28,214 nucleotides of DNA, taken from contig CAZALH010000012.1 in NCBI GenBank assembly GCA_964486285.1, forward strand, positions 1-28,214, in the 5' to 3' direction. Below, piece after piece: positions 8,894-17,978 of this stretch. The stretch's first letter is position 1, and each line of letters starts with the position of its first letter. Under the pieces are notes generated by a model that saw nothing but the letters and a program-made list of their open reading frames with translations, had not been told where the DNA came from and searched no databases. The position numbers and the translations under genes were made by a program. This DNA is from JAIDVZ01 sp964486285 (GTDB taxonomy: Bacteria > Verrucomicrobiota > Verrucomicrobiia > Opitutales > JAIRKQ01).

Positions 8894-10324
8894 ATGGAAG
8901 AGTTAGGAAAAATTGTTCAGATCATGGGGGCAGTAGTAGATGTTGAATTTCCAGCATCAAATGTTCCAGATATTTATAATGCTTTGGTGGTTGAGAATAA
9001 ATTAACCAATACGAAGATGGTTTTAGAAGTACAACAGTTGTTGGGAGACAATTGTGTTCGTACTGTTGCCATGTCACCTACTGAGGGATTATCACGAGGT
9101 ATGGAAGTTATCAATACTGGAAAAATGATAGAAGTTCCAGTGGGTAAAGAAGTTTTAGGTCGGATATTGAATGTTGTTGGAGATCCAATTGACAATAAAG
9201 GACCCATAGTAACGAAAAAAAAGTATCCTATTCATCGTAGTGCTCCCAAATTGATCGATCAAGATATTAGTTCTAATATTTTAGAGACTGGAATAAAGGT
9301 AATTGATTTGATTTGTCCCTTTGTTAAGGGTGGTAAGGTTGGCGCATTTGGTGGTGCTGGAGTAGGCAAGACAGTAATTATAATGGAGCTTATTCAAAAT
9401 ATCGCTATGGCCCATGGGGGATATTCTGTATTTGCTGGCGTTGGAGAAAGATCACGTGAAGGAAATGATCTTTTTCATGAGATGTGTGATTCTAAAGTTA
9501 TCGATTTGGAACATCCAGAGAATTCTAAAGTTGCACTTGTGTTTGGCCAAATGAATGAACCGCCTGGAGCGCGTATGCGTGTAGGATTAACAGGACTATC
9601 CATTGCAGAATATTTCCGAGATGAAATGAATCAGGATGTTTTGTTATTTATTGACAATATTTTTCGTTTTTCTCAAGCAGGATCAGAAGTGTCAGCTTTA
9701 CTTGGTCGTTCTCCTTCAGCAGTTGGGTATCAACCTACACTTAGTCAAGAAATGGGAGAATTCCAGGAACGCATAGCATCAACAAAAAGAGGATCCATTA
9801 CATCATTTCAAGCGGTTTATGTTCCTGCAGATGATTTGACAGATCCAGCTCCAGCTAATACATTCGCCCATTTGGATTCAACGATTGTTCTTGACCGAAA
9901 AATTGCTTCTTTAGCTCTTTATCCTGCAGTTGACCCACTGGCATCAACGTCCAAAGCGTTATCTGTGGATGTAGTCGGGGAAGAACATTTTAATGTTGCA
10001 CGTAGAACACAGGCATTATTGCAGCGATACAAAGAATTGCAGGATATTATTGCTATTTTAGGGTTAGATGAGTTACCAGATGAAGATAAGATTGTTGTGT
10101 CCCGTGCTCGTAAAGTGCAAAAGTTTTTATCACAGCCATTTCATGTTAGCGAAGTATTTACAGGCATTCCAGGTCAGTATGTAAATATTGCGGATACTAT
10201 TCGTGGGTTTAAAATGATCTTGGATGGAGAAGTGGATAATATTCCAGAAAATGATTTTTATATGCAAGGTAAAATTGACAATGTCATAAAAAAATATGAA
10301 AAAGGTTCTAACAGTAATTCTTAA
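8894..10324 (+). CDS. atpD: F1 ATP synthase subunit beta (catalytic)
   Basis: Catalytic subunit of the ATP synthase. It carries an intact P-loop (GGAGVGKT), the GERSREGNDL motif with the catalytic Glu/Arg region, the LLFIDNIFRFSQAGSEVSAL block and the C-terminal DELPDEDK turn (DELSEED-like) that contacts gamma/epsilon. In contrast to atpA, no key residue is changed. I choose the ATG at 8894 (MEELGKIVQ), which gives a family-like N-terminus of 476 aa; an ATG at 8879 that overlaps the atpG stop, or a TTG at 8858, would add 5 or 12 residues. Its 3' end overlaps the next, unrelated reading frame by 29 bases. Confidence 0.97.
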   Translation: MEELGKIVQIMGAVVDVEFPASNVPDIYNALVVENKLTNTKMVLEVQQLLGDNCVRTVAMSPTEGLSRGMEVINTGKMIEVPVGKEVLGRILNVVGDPIDNKGPIVTKKKYPIHRSAPKLIDQDISSNILETGIKVIDLICPFVKGGKVGAFGGAGVGKTVIIMELIQNIAMAHGGYSVFAGVGERSREGNDLFHEMCDSKVIDLEHPENSKVALVFGQMNEPPGARMRVGLTGLSIAEYFRDEMNQDVLLFIDNIFRFSQAGSEVSALLGRSPSAVGYQPTLSQEMGEFQERIASTKRGSITSFQAVYVPADDLTDPAPANTFAHLDSTIVLDRKIASLALYPAVDPLASTSKALSVDVVGEEHFNVARRTQALLQRYKELQDIIAILGLDELPDEDKIVVSRARKVQKFLSQPFHVSEVFTGIPGQYVNIADTIRGFKMILDGEVDNIPENDFYMQGKIDNVIKKYEKGSNSNS

Positions 10325-11240
10325 TTGTTTGTTTTTTGTTTGTTCTTTAAAAGCGGGTGGTGCTTTTTTTTGTTCTAATGGTAATTTAACACGAGATTGC
10401 CAAGAATTATTTGATGCACTTAATTTACCAAATTACATTGTAGATGCTCATTCTTGGAGAAATTATTGGTACCGTGACGTTTTAACATTTTTGAAAACCA
10501 ATTGTTGGGTAGATGGAGAATATGAAGAAGCGAGAGGAAATAATGTAGACTTTGATAAAGTAATCGATTTTTCAGAAAAACTCGGTGTTATTTCACATAA
10601 TTTGCCGAAAAAAAATGTGTACGATTATGTCGTCATTATGTGTGATAATGCTATAGATGCGAGATTGAATTGTAAACTATGGACGGCACTAATGCAATTG
10701 AATCAAAATTCCCGATTACTAGTAAATAAGTCGGTTGTCGTTTTTATAAATGGCCAGAGGTTACTTTCTATGCGGGATGGACGTTGGTCATTTAAAATGA
10801 GTGATGATGGTTCACTGAATTCCCTTGTGAGGTATTTATATCAACTAGTGATTGATACTAATAAGTATTCTACTGAGGTTGTAGATATTTCATATTGTGG
10901 TGTAGATCCATATTATAGGAATTGTTTTACGAGGATAGCTAAGATGGTTGATATTTTACAAGAGGTTGTAAATAAACGTCAAATAAACGGGGATATTTTA
11001 ATAATTACCCCAAGCGAATATGTAAGTAAAAAATTAGAACAAATTAAGAATATTGTTACTAGCGATGATAGTAATATCAATAGTTATGAGGTTGTAGGGT
11101 ATTCCGTTATTCAACCGAGTGAATATGTAAATATGTGTCAAAGTGCTGAAGTGTTTTCAGCATGTTTCTTTGATAAATTATCAGAATTGATGGAGAAAGA
11201 ATACAATGCAATGTTCCCTAGAACTTTGAGTTATTATTAG
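10296..11240 (+). CDS. Unknown exported protein encoded inside the atp operon
   Basis: I do not recognise this 314-aa protein. It starts with a Sec-type signal (MKKVL, a hydrophobic core to about residue 17, then LKA-GG as a likely cleavage site), so it should act in the periplasm or outside. The mature part has many cysteines (for example C26, C35, C70, C116, C126), which could form disulfides. A stretch around 107-150 (YDYVVIMCDNA..., then VVVFINGQR) faintly recalls the Rossmann-like YdcF/DUF218 pattern of 'YDYVlVLGg ... VFLGGQR', but without the glycines; this is a weak impression. It overlaps atpD by 29 bases and is followed by atpC after 12 bases, so it is expressed with the ATP synthase. 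There is no visible ribosome binding site, which suggests coupling to atpD translation. Confidence 0.85.
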   Translation: MKKVLTVILNCLFFVCSLKAGGAFFCSNGNLTRDCQELFDALNLPNYIVDAHSWRNYWYRDVLTFLKTNCWVDGEYEEARGNNVDFDKVIDFSEKLGVISHNLPKKNVYDYVVIMCDNAIDARLNCKLWTALMQLNQNSRLLVNKSVVVFINGQRLLSMRDGRWSFKMSDDGSLNSLVRYLYQLVIDTNKYSTEVVDISYCGVDPYYRNCFTRIAKMVDILQEVVNKRQINGDILIITPSEYVSKKLEQIKNIVTSDDSNINSYEVVGYSVIQPSEYVNMCQSAEVFSACFFDKLSELMEKEYNAMFPRTLSYY

Positions 11241-11252
11241 ACAATTTTTTAT

Positions 11253-11672
11253 ATGATGAAACTTTTAGTCAATGTTATTACGCCTAATGGGGTATGTATA
11301 CGATCTGAAGCATGCTCAGTAGTTATTCCTACTGAGAGCGGTGAAGTTGAAATTCTTCCAGGACATAGACCGTTGGTCAGTATATTGACTCCTGGTTGGA
11401 TGGTGATAAAGAGTGATGGGAATAATGATTTATCTTATATTGTTGACCAGGGGTTTGTTAGAATATCAAATGATGAAGTTTATGTCATAACTGATGAAAT
11501 GCTAAATTCTGAAGATGTTGATTCTCTTGCAATTGATGCTGCTGTTGAACGCGCGACACAAGCATTGGAAGCTGCTCGTAGCAGTCGAAGTGAATTAGAT
11601 CCTATGGAAATTGAACGTTTAGAAGCTAAGGTAAGATATCATATGGCTCAAAAATTGAAAATTGAGAAGTAA
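11253..11672 (+). CDS. atpC: F1 ATP synthase subunit epsilon
   Basis: Rotor subunit that can inhibit ATP hydrolysis. The 139-aa sequence has the N-terminal beta-sandwich (MKLLVNVITPNGV, then EVEILPGHRPLVSILTPG) and the C-terminal two-helix region (AVERATQALEAARSS ... EIERLEAKVRYHMAQ) of normal length. Two consecutive ATG codons open the frame; either could start it. It closes the F1 gene set and is separated from atpD by the unknown exported protein, which is not the usual order. leuS follows after 45 bases. Confidence 0.95.
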   Translation: MMKLLVNVITPNGVCIRSEACSVVIPTESGEVEILPGHRPLVSILTPGWMVIKSDGNNDLSYIVDQGFVRISNDEVYVITDEMLNSEDVDSLAIDAAVERATQALEAARSSRSELDPMEIERLEAKVRYHMAQKLKIEK

Positions 11673-11717
11673 CCAAAATTTCTTGCGATTAATAAATATT
11701 TATGTTCATTGTAGAAC

Positions 11718-14312
11718 ATGAGATCGCATTTGTGCTGCAAAACATATGATTTTAAAGCAATAGAAAAGCGTTGGCATAAAATATGGGCGGACAATCAAAC
11801 ATTTCATGTTACTGAGGACATTAATAAGAAAAAATATTATGTACTTGATATGTTCCCTTATCCATCTGCAGCAGGGTTACATATCGGACATCCCGAGGGA
11901 TATACCGCATCAGATATTATTACTCGATATAAGCGAGCTTGTGGGTACAATGTTTTACACCCTATGGGATGGGATGCTTTTGGGTTGCCAGCTGAACAAC
12001 ATGCAATTAAGACAGGAATTAATCCAGCATTAAACACTGCTAACAACATTGAACATTTTCGTGAACAGATAAAAAAATTTGGATTTGCTATCGACTGGGA
12101 AAGAGAGATTAATACAACGGATCCTAATTATTATCGATGGACGCAGTGGATATTTTTACAATTATTTAAACATGGTTTAGCGTATGTTGATGAACGCCCA
12201 GTTTGGTGGTGTAGTGAATTGAAATCTGTTTTAGCCAATGAAGAAGTAATTAATGGACGCTCTGAGCGTGGAAATTATCCAGTAAAAAGGCGTAATCTTA
12301 GACAGTGGATATTAAAAATTACAGACTATGCTGATCAATTATTAAATGGATTAAATGATGTTGATTGGCCAGAATCTACGAAACGACAGCAACGTGTATG
12401 GATAGGAAGATCGGAAGGAACGCAAATCAAATTTGACGTAAAGGGGCATGCAAGCAAAATTACTGTTTATTCCACTCGTCCAGATACGTTGTTTGGTGTA
12501 ACATTTTTGGTTCTTGCTCCAGAACATGAATCAATTTTTAAAATTACAACGAAGGGGCACGTTAGTAAAGTAAATCGTTATATTAATGAAATCAAAAGTA
12601 AAAGTGATCTTGAACGTACCGATTTGGCGAAGGAGAAAACTGGTGTTTTTACTGGAGCATATGCTATCCATCCAATAACTAAAGCTCTTATTCCTATATG
12701 GGTAGCGGACTATGTGTTGCCAAGTTATGGAACGGGGGCAGTTATGGCAGTACCTGCACATGATGAGCGAGATTACGAATTTGCGCAAAAATATGGGTTG
12801 CCGGTGAAGCAAGTTATCCAAAATAATACAGTTGATGTGTTGCCATATACTGGTGATGGTAGATTGATTAATTCTGATGAGTTTGATGGTGTAACGACTG
12901 AAGAAGCGAAATCACAGATATCGGAGTTTTTAATAAAAAATAAAGTAGGCAAAAATGCTGTTAATTATAAATTACGTGACTGGCTGTTTTCTAGACAACG
13001 TTATTGGGGAGAGCCAATCCCGATTATTTGGATTGATAAGGTAGATTATGAATATGTTACTCAACTTCCAAATTTTTATTTTAAAGAATTTTTACCGGAA
13101 AAAGCGGTATCTTATACAGAGAATAAGAGTATTTTTTGTGCGATACCACTTACTTCGCAGGATTTGCCACTAATGTTATTACCTAATATTGGTTCATATT
13201 TGCCATCAGAAAACGGTGAGAGTCCACTGGCCAATGAACAAAACTGGGTTAACGTGTACGTTAATGCAATTTCCGGTGAAATTATTTCTGTTAAGGATTT
13301 TCAAACAAATACACCGGGTCTATGGATACGAGGCCGCAGAGAAACTAATACGATGCCACAATGGGCAGGTTCTTGTTGGTATCATTTGCGGTATATGTCG
13401 CCTAAGCATTCAACTGCATTGGTAGAAAGCACTTCGGAGAAGTATTGGTTGGGGCCAGATATGTATATAGGAGGAGCAGAACACGCTGTTTTACATCTAT
13501 TATATGCTCGGTTTTGGCATAAATTCTTGTATAATATCGGAATCGTATCAACGAGTGAACCATTTAAAAAATTATTTCACCAGGGGATCATACTTGGGGA
13601 AGATGGTGTAAAGATGTCAAAAAGCAAGGGGAATGTTATTAACCCTGATGAAGTCATTGATCAATATGGTGCGGATGCGTTAAGGTTATATGAAATGTTT
13701 TTAGGGCCGTTGGAAGCAATGAAGCCGTGGAGTAGTCGAGGTATTGAAGGAATGTTTCGTTTTTTAAAAAAAATTTGGAAATTGTTTGTCAAAGAAGATG
13801 GTAATGTTAGGGATTTTAGCGACGTTGCTTCAAATTCAGAAAAAATATTAATAAATACAGCGATTAATAAAGTGACGCAAGATATTGATAATATGCGGTT
13901 TAATACCGCAATATCACAGTTAATGATTTGTTTAAATGGTTTTGGCAAAGAAAGTGTTCTGTCTAGAGATAGTATTGTGAAATTTTTACAGCTACTTGCA
14001 CCATTTGCTCCGCATATTGCTGAAGAAATATATAGCCGAATCAATATGACTGATGATACTAAAACCAGTATTATAGATTTAGGCTGGCCCAAAGCGTCGT
14101 CAGATGTCGATGCTCGGGTAGCTGATACAAAAATTGCATTGCAGTTTAATGGGAAATTACGTGGCGAATTAACTATAGACAATAACAGTTCGCAGGAAGA
14201 CATTATTAATAGAATCAAAGCAAATGAGAAGTTTAATAAATATCTAGTTGATAAGTCTGTTGTAAAGGTTGTTTACATCCCAAACAAACTAATTAACCTA
14301 GTAGTAAAATAA
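11718..14312 (+). CDS. leuS: Leucyl-tRNA synthetase
   Basis: Class I synthetase that charges tRNA-Leu. At 864 aa it is full length. The HIGH motif is at 55-58 within FPYPSAAGLHIGHPEGY, the CP1 editing domain is present (STRPDTLFGVTFLVLAPEH, then TGAVMAVPAHDERDYEFA with the editing Asp), and KMSKS is at 632-636. The anticodon-binding and C-terminal tRNA-contact domains follow. The tRNA-Leu(CAG) gene at 19924-20008 is one of its substrates. It is followed after 3 bases by the GTG-started permease gene, so these are probably in one transcript. Confidence 0.97.
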   Translation: MRSHLCCKTYDFKAIEKRWHKIWADNQTFHVTEDINKKKYYVLDMFPYPSAAGLHIGHPEGYTASDIITRYKRACGYNVLHPMGWDAFGLPAEQHAIKTGINPALNTANNIEHFREQIKKFGFAIDWEREINTTDPNYYRWTQWIFLQLFKHGLAYVDERPVWWCSELKSVLANEEVINGRSERGNYPVKRRNLRQWILKITDYADQLLNGLNDVDWPESTKRQQRVWIGRSEGTQIKFDVKGHASKITVYSTRPDTLFGVTFLVLAPEHESIFKITTKGHVSKVNRYINEIKSKSDLERTDLAKEKTGVFTGAYAIHPITKALIPIWVADYVLPSYGTGAVMAVPAHDERDYEFAQKYGLPVKQVIQNNTVDVLPYTGDGRLINSDEFDGVTTEEAKSQISEFLIKNKVGKNAVNYKLRDWLFSRQRYWGEPIPIIWIDKVDYEYVTQLPNFYFKEFLPEKAVSYTENKSIFCAIPLTSQDLPLMLLPNIGSYLPSENGESPLANEQNWVNVYVNAISGEIISVKDFQTNTPGLWIRGRRETNTMPQWAGSCWYHLRYMSPKHSTALVESTSEKYWLGPDMYIGGAEHAVLHLLYARFWHKFLYNIGIVSTSEPFKKLFHQGIILGEDGVKMSKSKGNVINPDEVIDQYGADALRLYEMFLGPLEAMKPWSSRGIEGMFRFLKKIWKLFVKEDGNVRDFSDVASNSEKILINTAINKVTQDIDNMRFNTAISQLMICLNGFGKESVLSRDSIVKFLQLLAPFAPHIAEEIYSRINMTDDTKTSIIDLGWPKASSDVDARVADTKIALQFNGKLRGELTIDNNSSQEDIINRIKANEKFNKYLVDKSVVKVVYIPNKLINLVVK

Positions 14313-14315
14313 GCA

Positions 14316-15467
14316 GTGGAGATATTTAGTAAATATATTTTTAAAAGTGCGCTATTTTCATGTCTTGCTGCTGTATTGATGTTTTCTGGAGTGTTAATCA
14401 TTGGGAATGCTGCGCGAGACATACTTGATTGGATAGCTAGTGGACGGTTATCGTTTATAGAAAGCGTCAAAATATTGTTAATTGTGGTGCCGTCAGTTAT
14501 TTCTTATTCTTTACCTTTAGGTTTATTTGCAGGGATTTTAATCACTATTAATAGGCTATCATCTTCTAATGAATGGCTAGTTATGAAATTAACTGGTAAA
14601 AACGTATATAAACTATTATTGCCAATTTTTAGTATCGCAGCAATTGCTACAGCTTTATCATGCTTCATAAATTTATGGTATGCTCCAGATTCAATTACAA
14701 AGTATCGTGCTTCATTTAAAGAAATATTGCGGAAAAATCCTATAAGATTTATTCAGGCTAGTGAATTTGTAGATTGGTTTCCAGGGTACATAATATATGT
14801 TGACTCTATTGAAGGTAATAAGTTGTTAAGCTTAAAAATCTGGCAACTAGCAAATAGTGCTTCCGGAATTAATTGTTATATTACGGCTCAATGTGGAGAG
14901 GTTTCATATAATTCTGAATCAGAAAATATTATGATGAAGCTATTTAATGGTAATGCAGAACATTTTGAAATAAAACATGATGCCACGGACAATCAATCTT
15001 TATCCAAGATGATGTTTTTTAATGAACTGTCAGTGTCATTGCCAATAAATGGGATATTAGGGAGTGACAATAAACCTGTCAAAAAATTACGACACATGAA
15101 TATTGACGAATTATTGCATGCGCGTGAACATTTTCAATCTAATCAGTCAGGAATTTTGACTAGCGCTGTATTAAAAGAAAACCAAATACTTGTCGATACA
15201 CAAATTTCTAATAACATTGCTATGGCATTTGGAGGGTTAGCATTAACATTTATAGCAATCCCATTGGGAATTATGAAAAAGCGTTCAGATGTGTCTATGA
15301 ATATTTTTTTAGCTCTTTCATTAGCGTTTTTGTACTATTTTGTAATGATTGCATTATCATGGTTAGGTGGAAATGCTTCTGTTCATCCAGAAGTATTGAT
15401 CTGGATACCCAATGTTACGCTCATGGTTATTGGATATTATATGCTGCGTAAGGTATCTCGAAATTGA
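14316..15467 (+). CDS. LptF/LptG-type lipopolysaccharide export permease (YjgP/YjgQ family)
   Basis: Inner-membrane half-transporter of the LPS export machine, working with LptB and LptC. The 383-aa protein has the family layout: three or so N-terminal helices (about 10-120, including the IVVPSVISYSLPLGLFAGILI stretch), a periplasmic beta-jellyroll region (~130-290) and three C-terminal helices (AFGGLALTFIAIPLGI onward). Start is a GTG three bases after the leuS stop, with no strong ribosome site. Only one of the two expected permease genes lies here, and I cannot tell LptF from LptG reliably. Its presence argues for an outer membrane with LPS or a related glycolipid. Confidence 0.87.
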   Translation: MEIFSKYIFKSALFSCLAAVLMFSGVLIIGNAARDILDWIASGRLSFIESVKILLIVVPSVISYSLPLGLFAGILITINRLSSSNEWLVMKLTGKNVYKLLLPIFSIAAIATALSCFINLWYAPDSITKYRASFKEILRKNPIRFIQASEFVDWFPGYIIYVDSIEGNKLLSLKIWQLANSASGINCYITAQCGEVSYNSESENIMMKLFNGNAEHFEIKHDATDNQSLSKMMFFNELSVSLPINGILGSDNKPVKKLRHMNIDELLHAREHFQSNQSGILTSAVLKENQILVDTQISNNIAMAFGGLALTFIAIPLGIMKKRSDVSMNIFLALSLAFLYYFVMIALSWLGGNASVHPEVLIWIPNVTLMVIGYYMLRKVSRN

Positions 15468-15476
15468 AGGATTGTT

Positions 15477-16520
15477 ATGTTGTCGGAGAAAAATATTTTA
15501 ATTGGATTTGATGGGTTTATTGATACAATTGGGCGTATTGTTGATTTTTATGATAAAAATCATCGGAAGGTATATATTGATTCTATCAAGCAATTTGGAC
15601 AAAAAATTATTGAGGCATCCGGTAAAAGTACAAATTTAGAATTTGATATAATTTGTAAAAAAATTGGTGGGAATGGACCGATATTAAGTGAAGCTTTACG
15701 TGTGTTGGGCGCACATACTACATACATTGGAACACTAGGAAATTGTTCAGAAAATGTTTTCTGTGATTTTGCGAGAAATAATAATGCAATATCTATTGGA
15801 TTGCCTGGGGAAACACGAGCTGTAGAATTTAATGACGGAAAGATTCTATTAGGAGAAATGTATGATGTTGTTAATATAAATAGTGATATATTGTTACAGG
15901 TGTGTGGTGAAAATTTGTTGCGTGATATAGTATTAAAAAGTCAGTTGATTTGTTTTGTAAATTGGACAATGCTAGTAAAATTAAACACTATATTTGATAT
16001 TTTTCTAAATAAAATTCTTGGACAAGAAAATCATATATTCTTTTTTGATTTAGCTGATCCTACGAAGCGATTAATGGATGATGTTAGAGAATTGATTATG
16101 TATTTTCAAAAATTTTCTCAAAAAGGTGATGTTATTTTAGGGCTGAATTTAATGGAAGCATCCCGTCTTTTAAATGTGCTTGGATATCAAGAGAAATTGG
16201 AGGAAGTAAAAGATAGTATGCTTCGAGCGGTACAGTTTCTTTATAATAATTTAAATTGTTCAGCTCTTTTTATCCATGCTAATACTATGTCTGTTGGATG
16301 TAATGGGAAAACAGTTTATGTTTCTGGATATTTTTCTAGCATACCGAAAATTTCAACGGGAGCAGGTGATCATTTTAATGCCGGTTTTTTATGCAATTAT
16401 TTAGAAAGCAGAGATATTGAATTAGCATTACATTGGGGGAGTGCGGTAGCAAAATATTACGTAGACAATGCGTATTCTCCTACATGTGAACAAGTAAGGC
16501 TCATAGGGTGCAAAAAATGA
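15477..16520 (+). CDS. PfkB-family carbohydrate kinase, substrate unknown
   Basis: The 347-aa protein opens with a ribokinase-like N-terminal strand (ILIGFDGFIDTIGR), has an early IGGNGPILSEALRVLGA substrate-side motif, and carries the PfkB signature STGAGDHFNAGF near the C-terminus, with the catalytic Asp of GAGD. It therefore phosphorylates a sugar or nucleoside-like hydroxyl, but the substrate cannot be inferred. An AAGG ribosome site precedes the ATG at 15477. Its TGA overlaps the ATG of tmk (ATGA), so it is translationally coupled to nucleotide metabolism genes, which gives a weak hint at a nucleoside substrate. Confidence 0.85.
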   Translation: MLSEKNILIGFDGFIDTIGRIVDFYDKNHRKVYIDSIKQFGQKIIEASGKSTNLEFDIICKKIGGNGPILSEALRVLGAHTTYIGTLGNCSENVFCDFARNNNAISIGLPGETRAVEFNDGKILLGEMYDVVNINSDILLQVCGENLLRDIVLKSQLICFVNWTMLVKLNTIFDIFLNKILGQENHIFFFDLADPTKRLMDDVRELIMYFQKFSQKGDVILGLNLMEASRLLNVLGYQEKLEEVKDSMLRAVQFLYNNLNCSALFIHANTMSVGCNGKTVYVSGYFSSIPKISTGAGDHFNAGFLCNYLESRDIELALHWGSAVAKYYVDNAYSPTCEQVRLIGCKK

Positions 16521-17140
16521 GAGGGCGATTGATAACATTTGAAGGTATTGAAGGTTGCGGGAAAAGTACTCAAATAGAATTATTTGCTGTTTGGCTAAAA
16601 TCTATAGGTAGGGATGTGATATGTTCTCGCGAACCTGGAGGAACTTTATTAGGGGAACGTATAAGAGATTTGTTAAAAAATGGTTCAAAGGAAACATTTT
16701 TTTCTGCTAAAGCGGAGTTGTTATTATTCGAAGCTAGCCGTGCGCAACATGTAGAAGAAAAAATACTTCCAGCGATTTTAAATGGGAAAGATGTGTTGTG
16801 TGATAGATTTTTTGATTCATCTATTGTGTACCAAGGAAGCGCACGTAATATCATGAAAAGCGATGTTGAATTTTTGAATAAATTTGCCACTAATGGCATT
16901 ATTCCAGATTTAACTATATTAATTGATATAGATGTCAGAGAAGGAATGCGTCGTTTAGGTATCCGTGGAGAAAATATCGATCGTATTGAACAGGAAGATC
17001 AGGAATTTTTTGAACGTGTAAGGACGGGATATTTTAATCTTGCTGAAAGAAATCGTAGGTTTTTTGTAGTAGATGGAAATAAAAGCAAAGAGGATATTCA
17101 GTATGCTATTCGACAAGAGTACAAAGCAAGATTTGAGTAG
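16517..17140 (+). CDS. tmk: Thymidylate kinase
   Basis: Phosphorylates dTMP to dTDP. From the ATG at 16517 the protein is 207 aa with the P-loop GIEGCGKST (10-18), the REPGG dTMP-binding motif, the DRFFDSS(I)VYQG motif and a lid region (RRLGIRGENIDRIEQED). I prefer this ATG to a GTG three codons upstream: it forms an ATGA overlap with the kinase stop and has AGGG about 9 bases upstream. The 3' end overlaps holB, a common bacterial neighbour pair (tmk-holB). Confidence 0.95.
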   Translation: MRGRLITFEGIEGCGKSTQIELFAVWLKSIGRDVICSREPGGTLLGERIRDLLKNGSKETFFSAKAELLLFEASRAQHVEEKILPAILNGKDVLCDRFFDSSIVYQGSARNIMKSDVEFLNKFATNGIIPDLTILIDIDVREGMRRLGIRGENIDRIEQEDQEFFERVRTGYFNLAERNRRFFVVDGNKSKEDIQYAIRQEYKARFE

Positions 17141-17978
17141 TCCTGAAAAAATAATTCGTAGATTGAATTCCCTTTGGGAAATTAATCGATTCCCGCACGC
17201 TACATTATTAGTTTCAAGAAATAGAGACGCTGTAGATGATATAGTTTATTGTATGGGCAATACAATTTTGGAGTGCGAATGTTGTGATAAACATTTAGAT
17301 TTTTTTTCTGTTTCATTAGATTGTGAATCGCGTACTCAGATTACGTCGGATGTGATACATGAATTAATTGCAAACATTCAAGCGACTCCGAAGATAGCGA
17401 AATATAAGGTAGCATACATAAAATATGCTGATTTAATGAATGATTATGCTTCTAATTCTTTTTTAAAAACTTTGGAAGAGCCTCCAGTAGATACTTTTAT
17501 TTTTTTATCTGTAAAAAATCAATATGATGTCATCCCTACTATTTTAAGTCGATGTGTTGTATTTAATGTATTCGATAATTACTACTTAAAAAGTGACACT
17601 TTAGGTCGGATTACCAATATGTATGAGTCTTGGTTAGAGATGCTCTATGATAGAGGAAATAATCGTTTGAATATTATTGAGATGTATAAATTGCTGTCTT
17701 TTATTGAAGATCATTGGGAAGTATTGATGGAAGAAGTAAATTTAAATAAGTCGGAGATTATGGATTTGTTGTTCAGCGCATTAGAAATGTCTACAGCGAA
17801 CATTTTTAAAAAACATTTAAATTTTATTACAAAGTTACATAATATAATTGAAAAATTTGACCATTCTAGATATTATTTAGCGATAAATTGTAATATTATT
17901 TCTTGTTTAGAACAATGTTTTATACAAATAGTAGAGTTTTTTGATAAAAATACAGCGAGGGAGAATTATGAATGCTAG
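17103..17978 (+). CDS. holB: DNA polymerase III delta' subunit (clamp loader)
   Basis: Clamp-loader subunit with an AAA+ fold but no ATP-binding P-loop: at the expected place the sequence reads HATLLVSRNRDAVDD. The sensor-like regions are present (ASNSFLKTLEEPPVDTFIFL and the TILSRC motif with the SRC arginine-finger equivalent). The zinc module seems reduced to a small CECC cluster. I choose the ATG at 17103, which has GAGG nine bases upstream and a 38-base overlap with tmk; an in-frame ATG at 17073 would extend it by 10 residues. Context after tmk supports the call. The C-terminal third is poorly conserved. Confidence 0.88.
   Translation: MLFDKSTKQDLSSPEKIIRRLNSLWEINRFPHATLLVSRNRDAVDDIVYCMGNTILECECCDKHLDFFSVSLDCESRTQITSDVIHELIANIQATPKIAKYKVAYIKYADLMNDYASNSFLKTLEEPPVDTFIFLSVKNQYDVIPTILSRCVVFNVFDNYYLKSDTLGRITNMYESWLEMLYDRGNNRLNIIEMYKLLSFIEDHWEVLMEEVNLNKSEIMDLLFSALEMSTANIFKKHLNFITKLHNIIEKFDHSRYYLAINCNIISCLEQCFIQIVEFFDKNTARENYEC

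Noticed and set aside
13661..14218. 185-aa minus-strand open frame opposite the leuS 3' half
   Set aside because: leuS is intact in this region; the antisense frame shows no recognisable domain or start signal.
17103..17978. Missing P-loop in HolB as a sign of decay
   Set aside because: Delta' subunits commonly lack a working ATP site; the SRC motif is kept.
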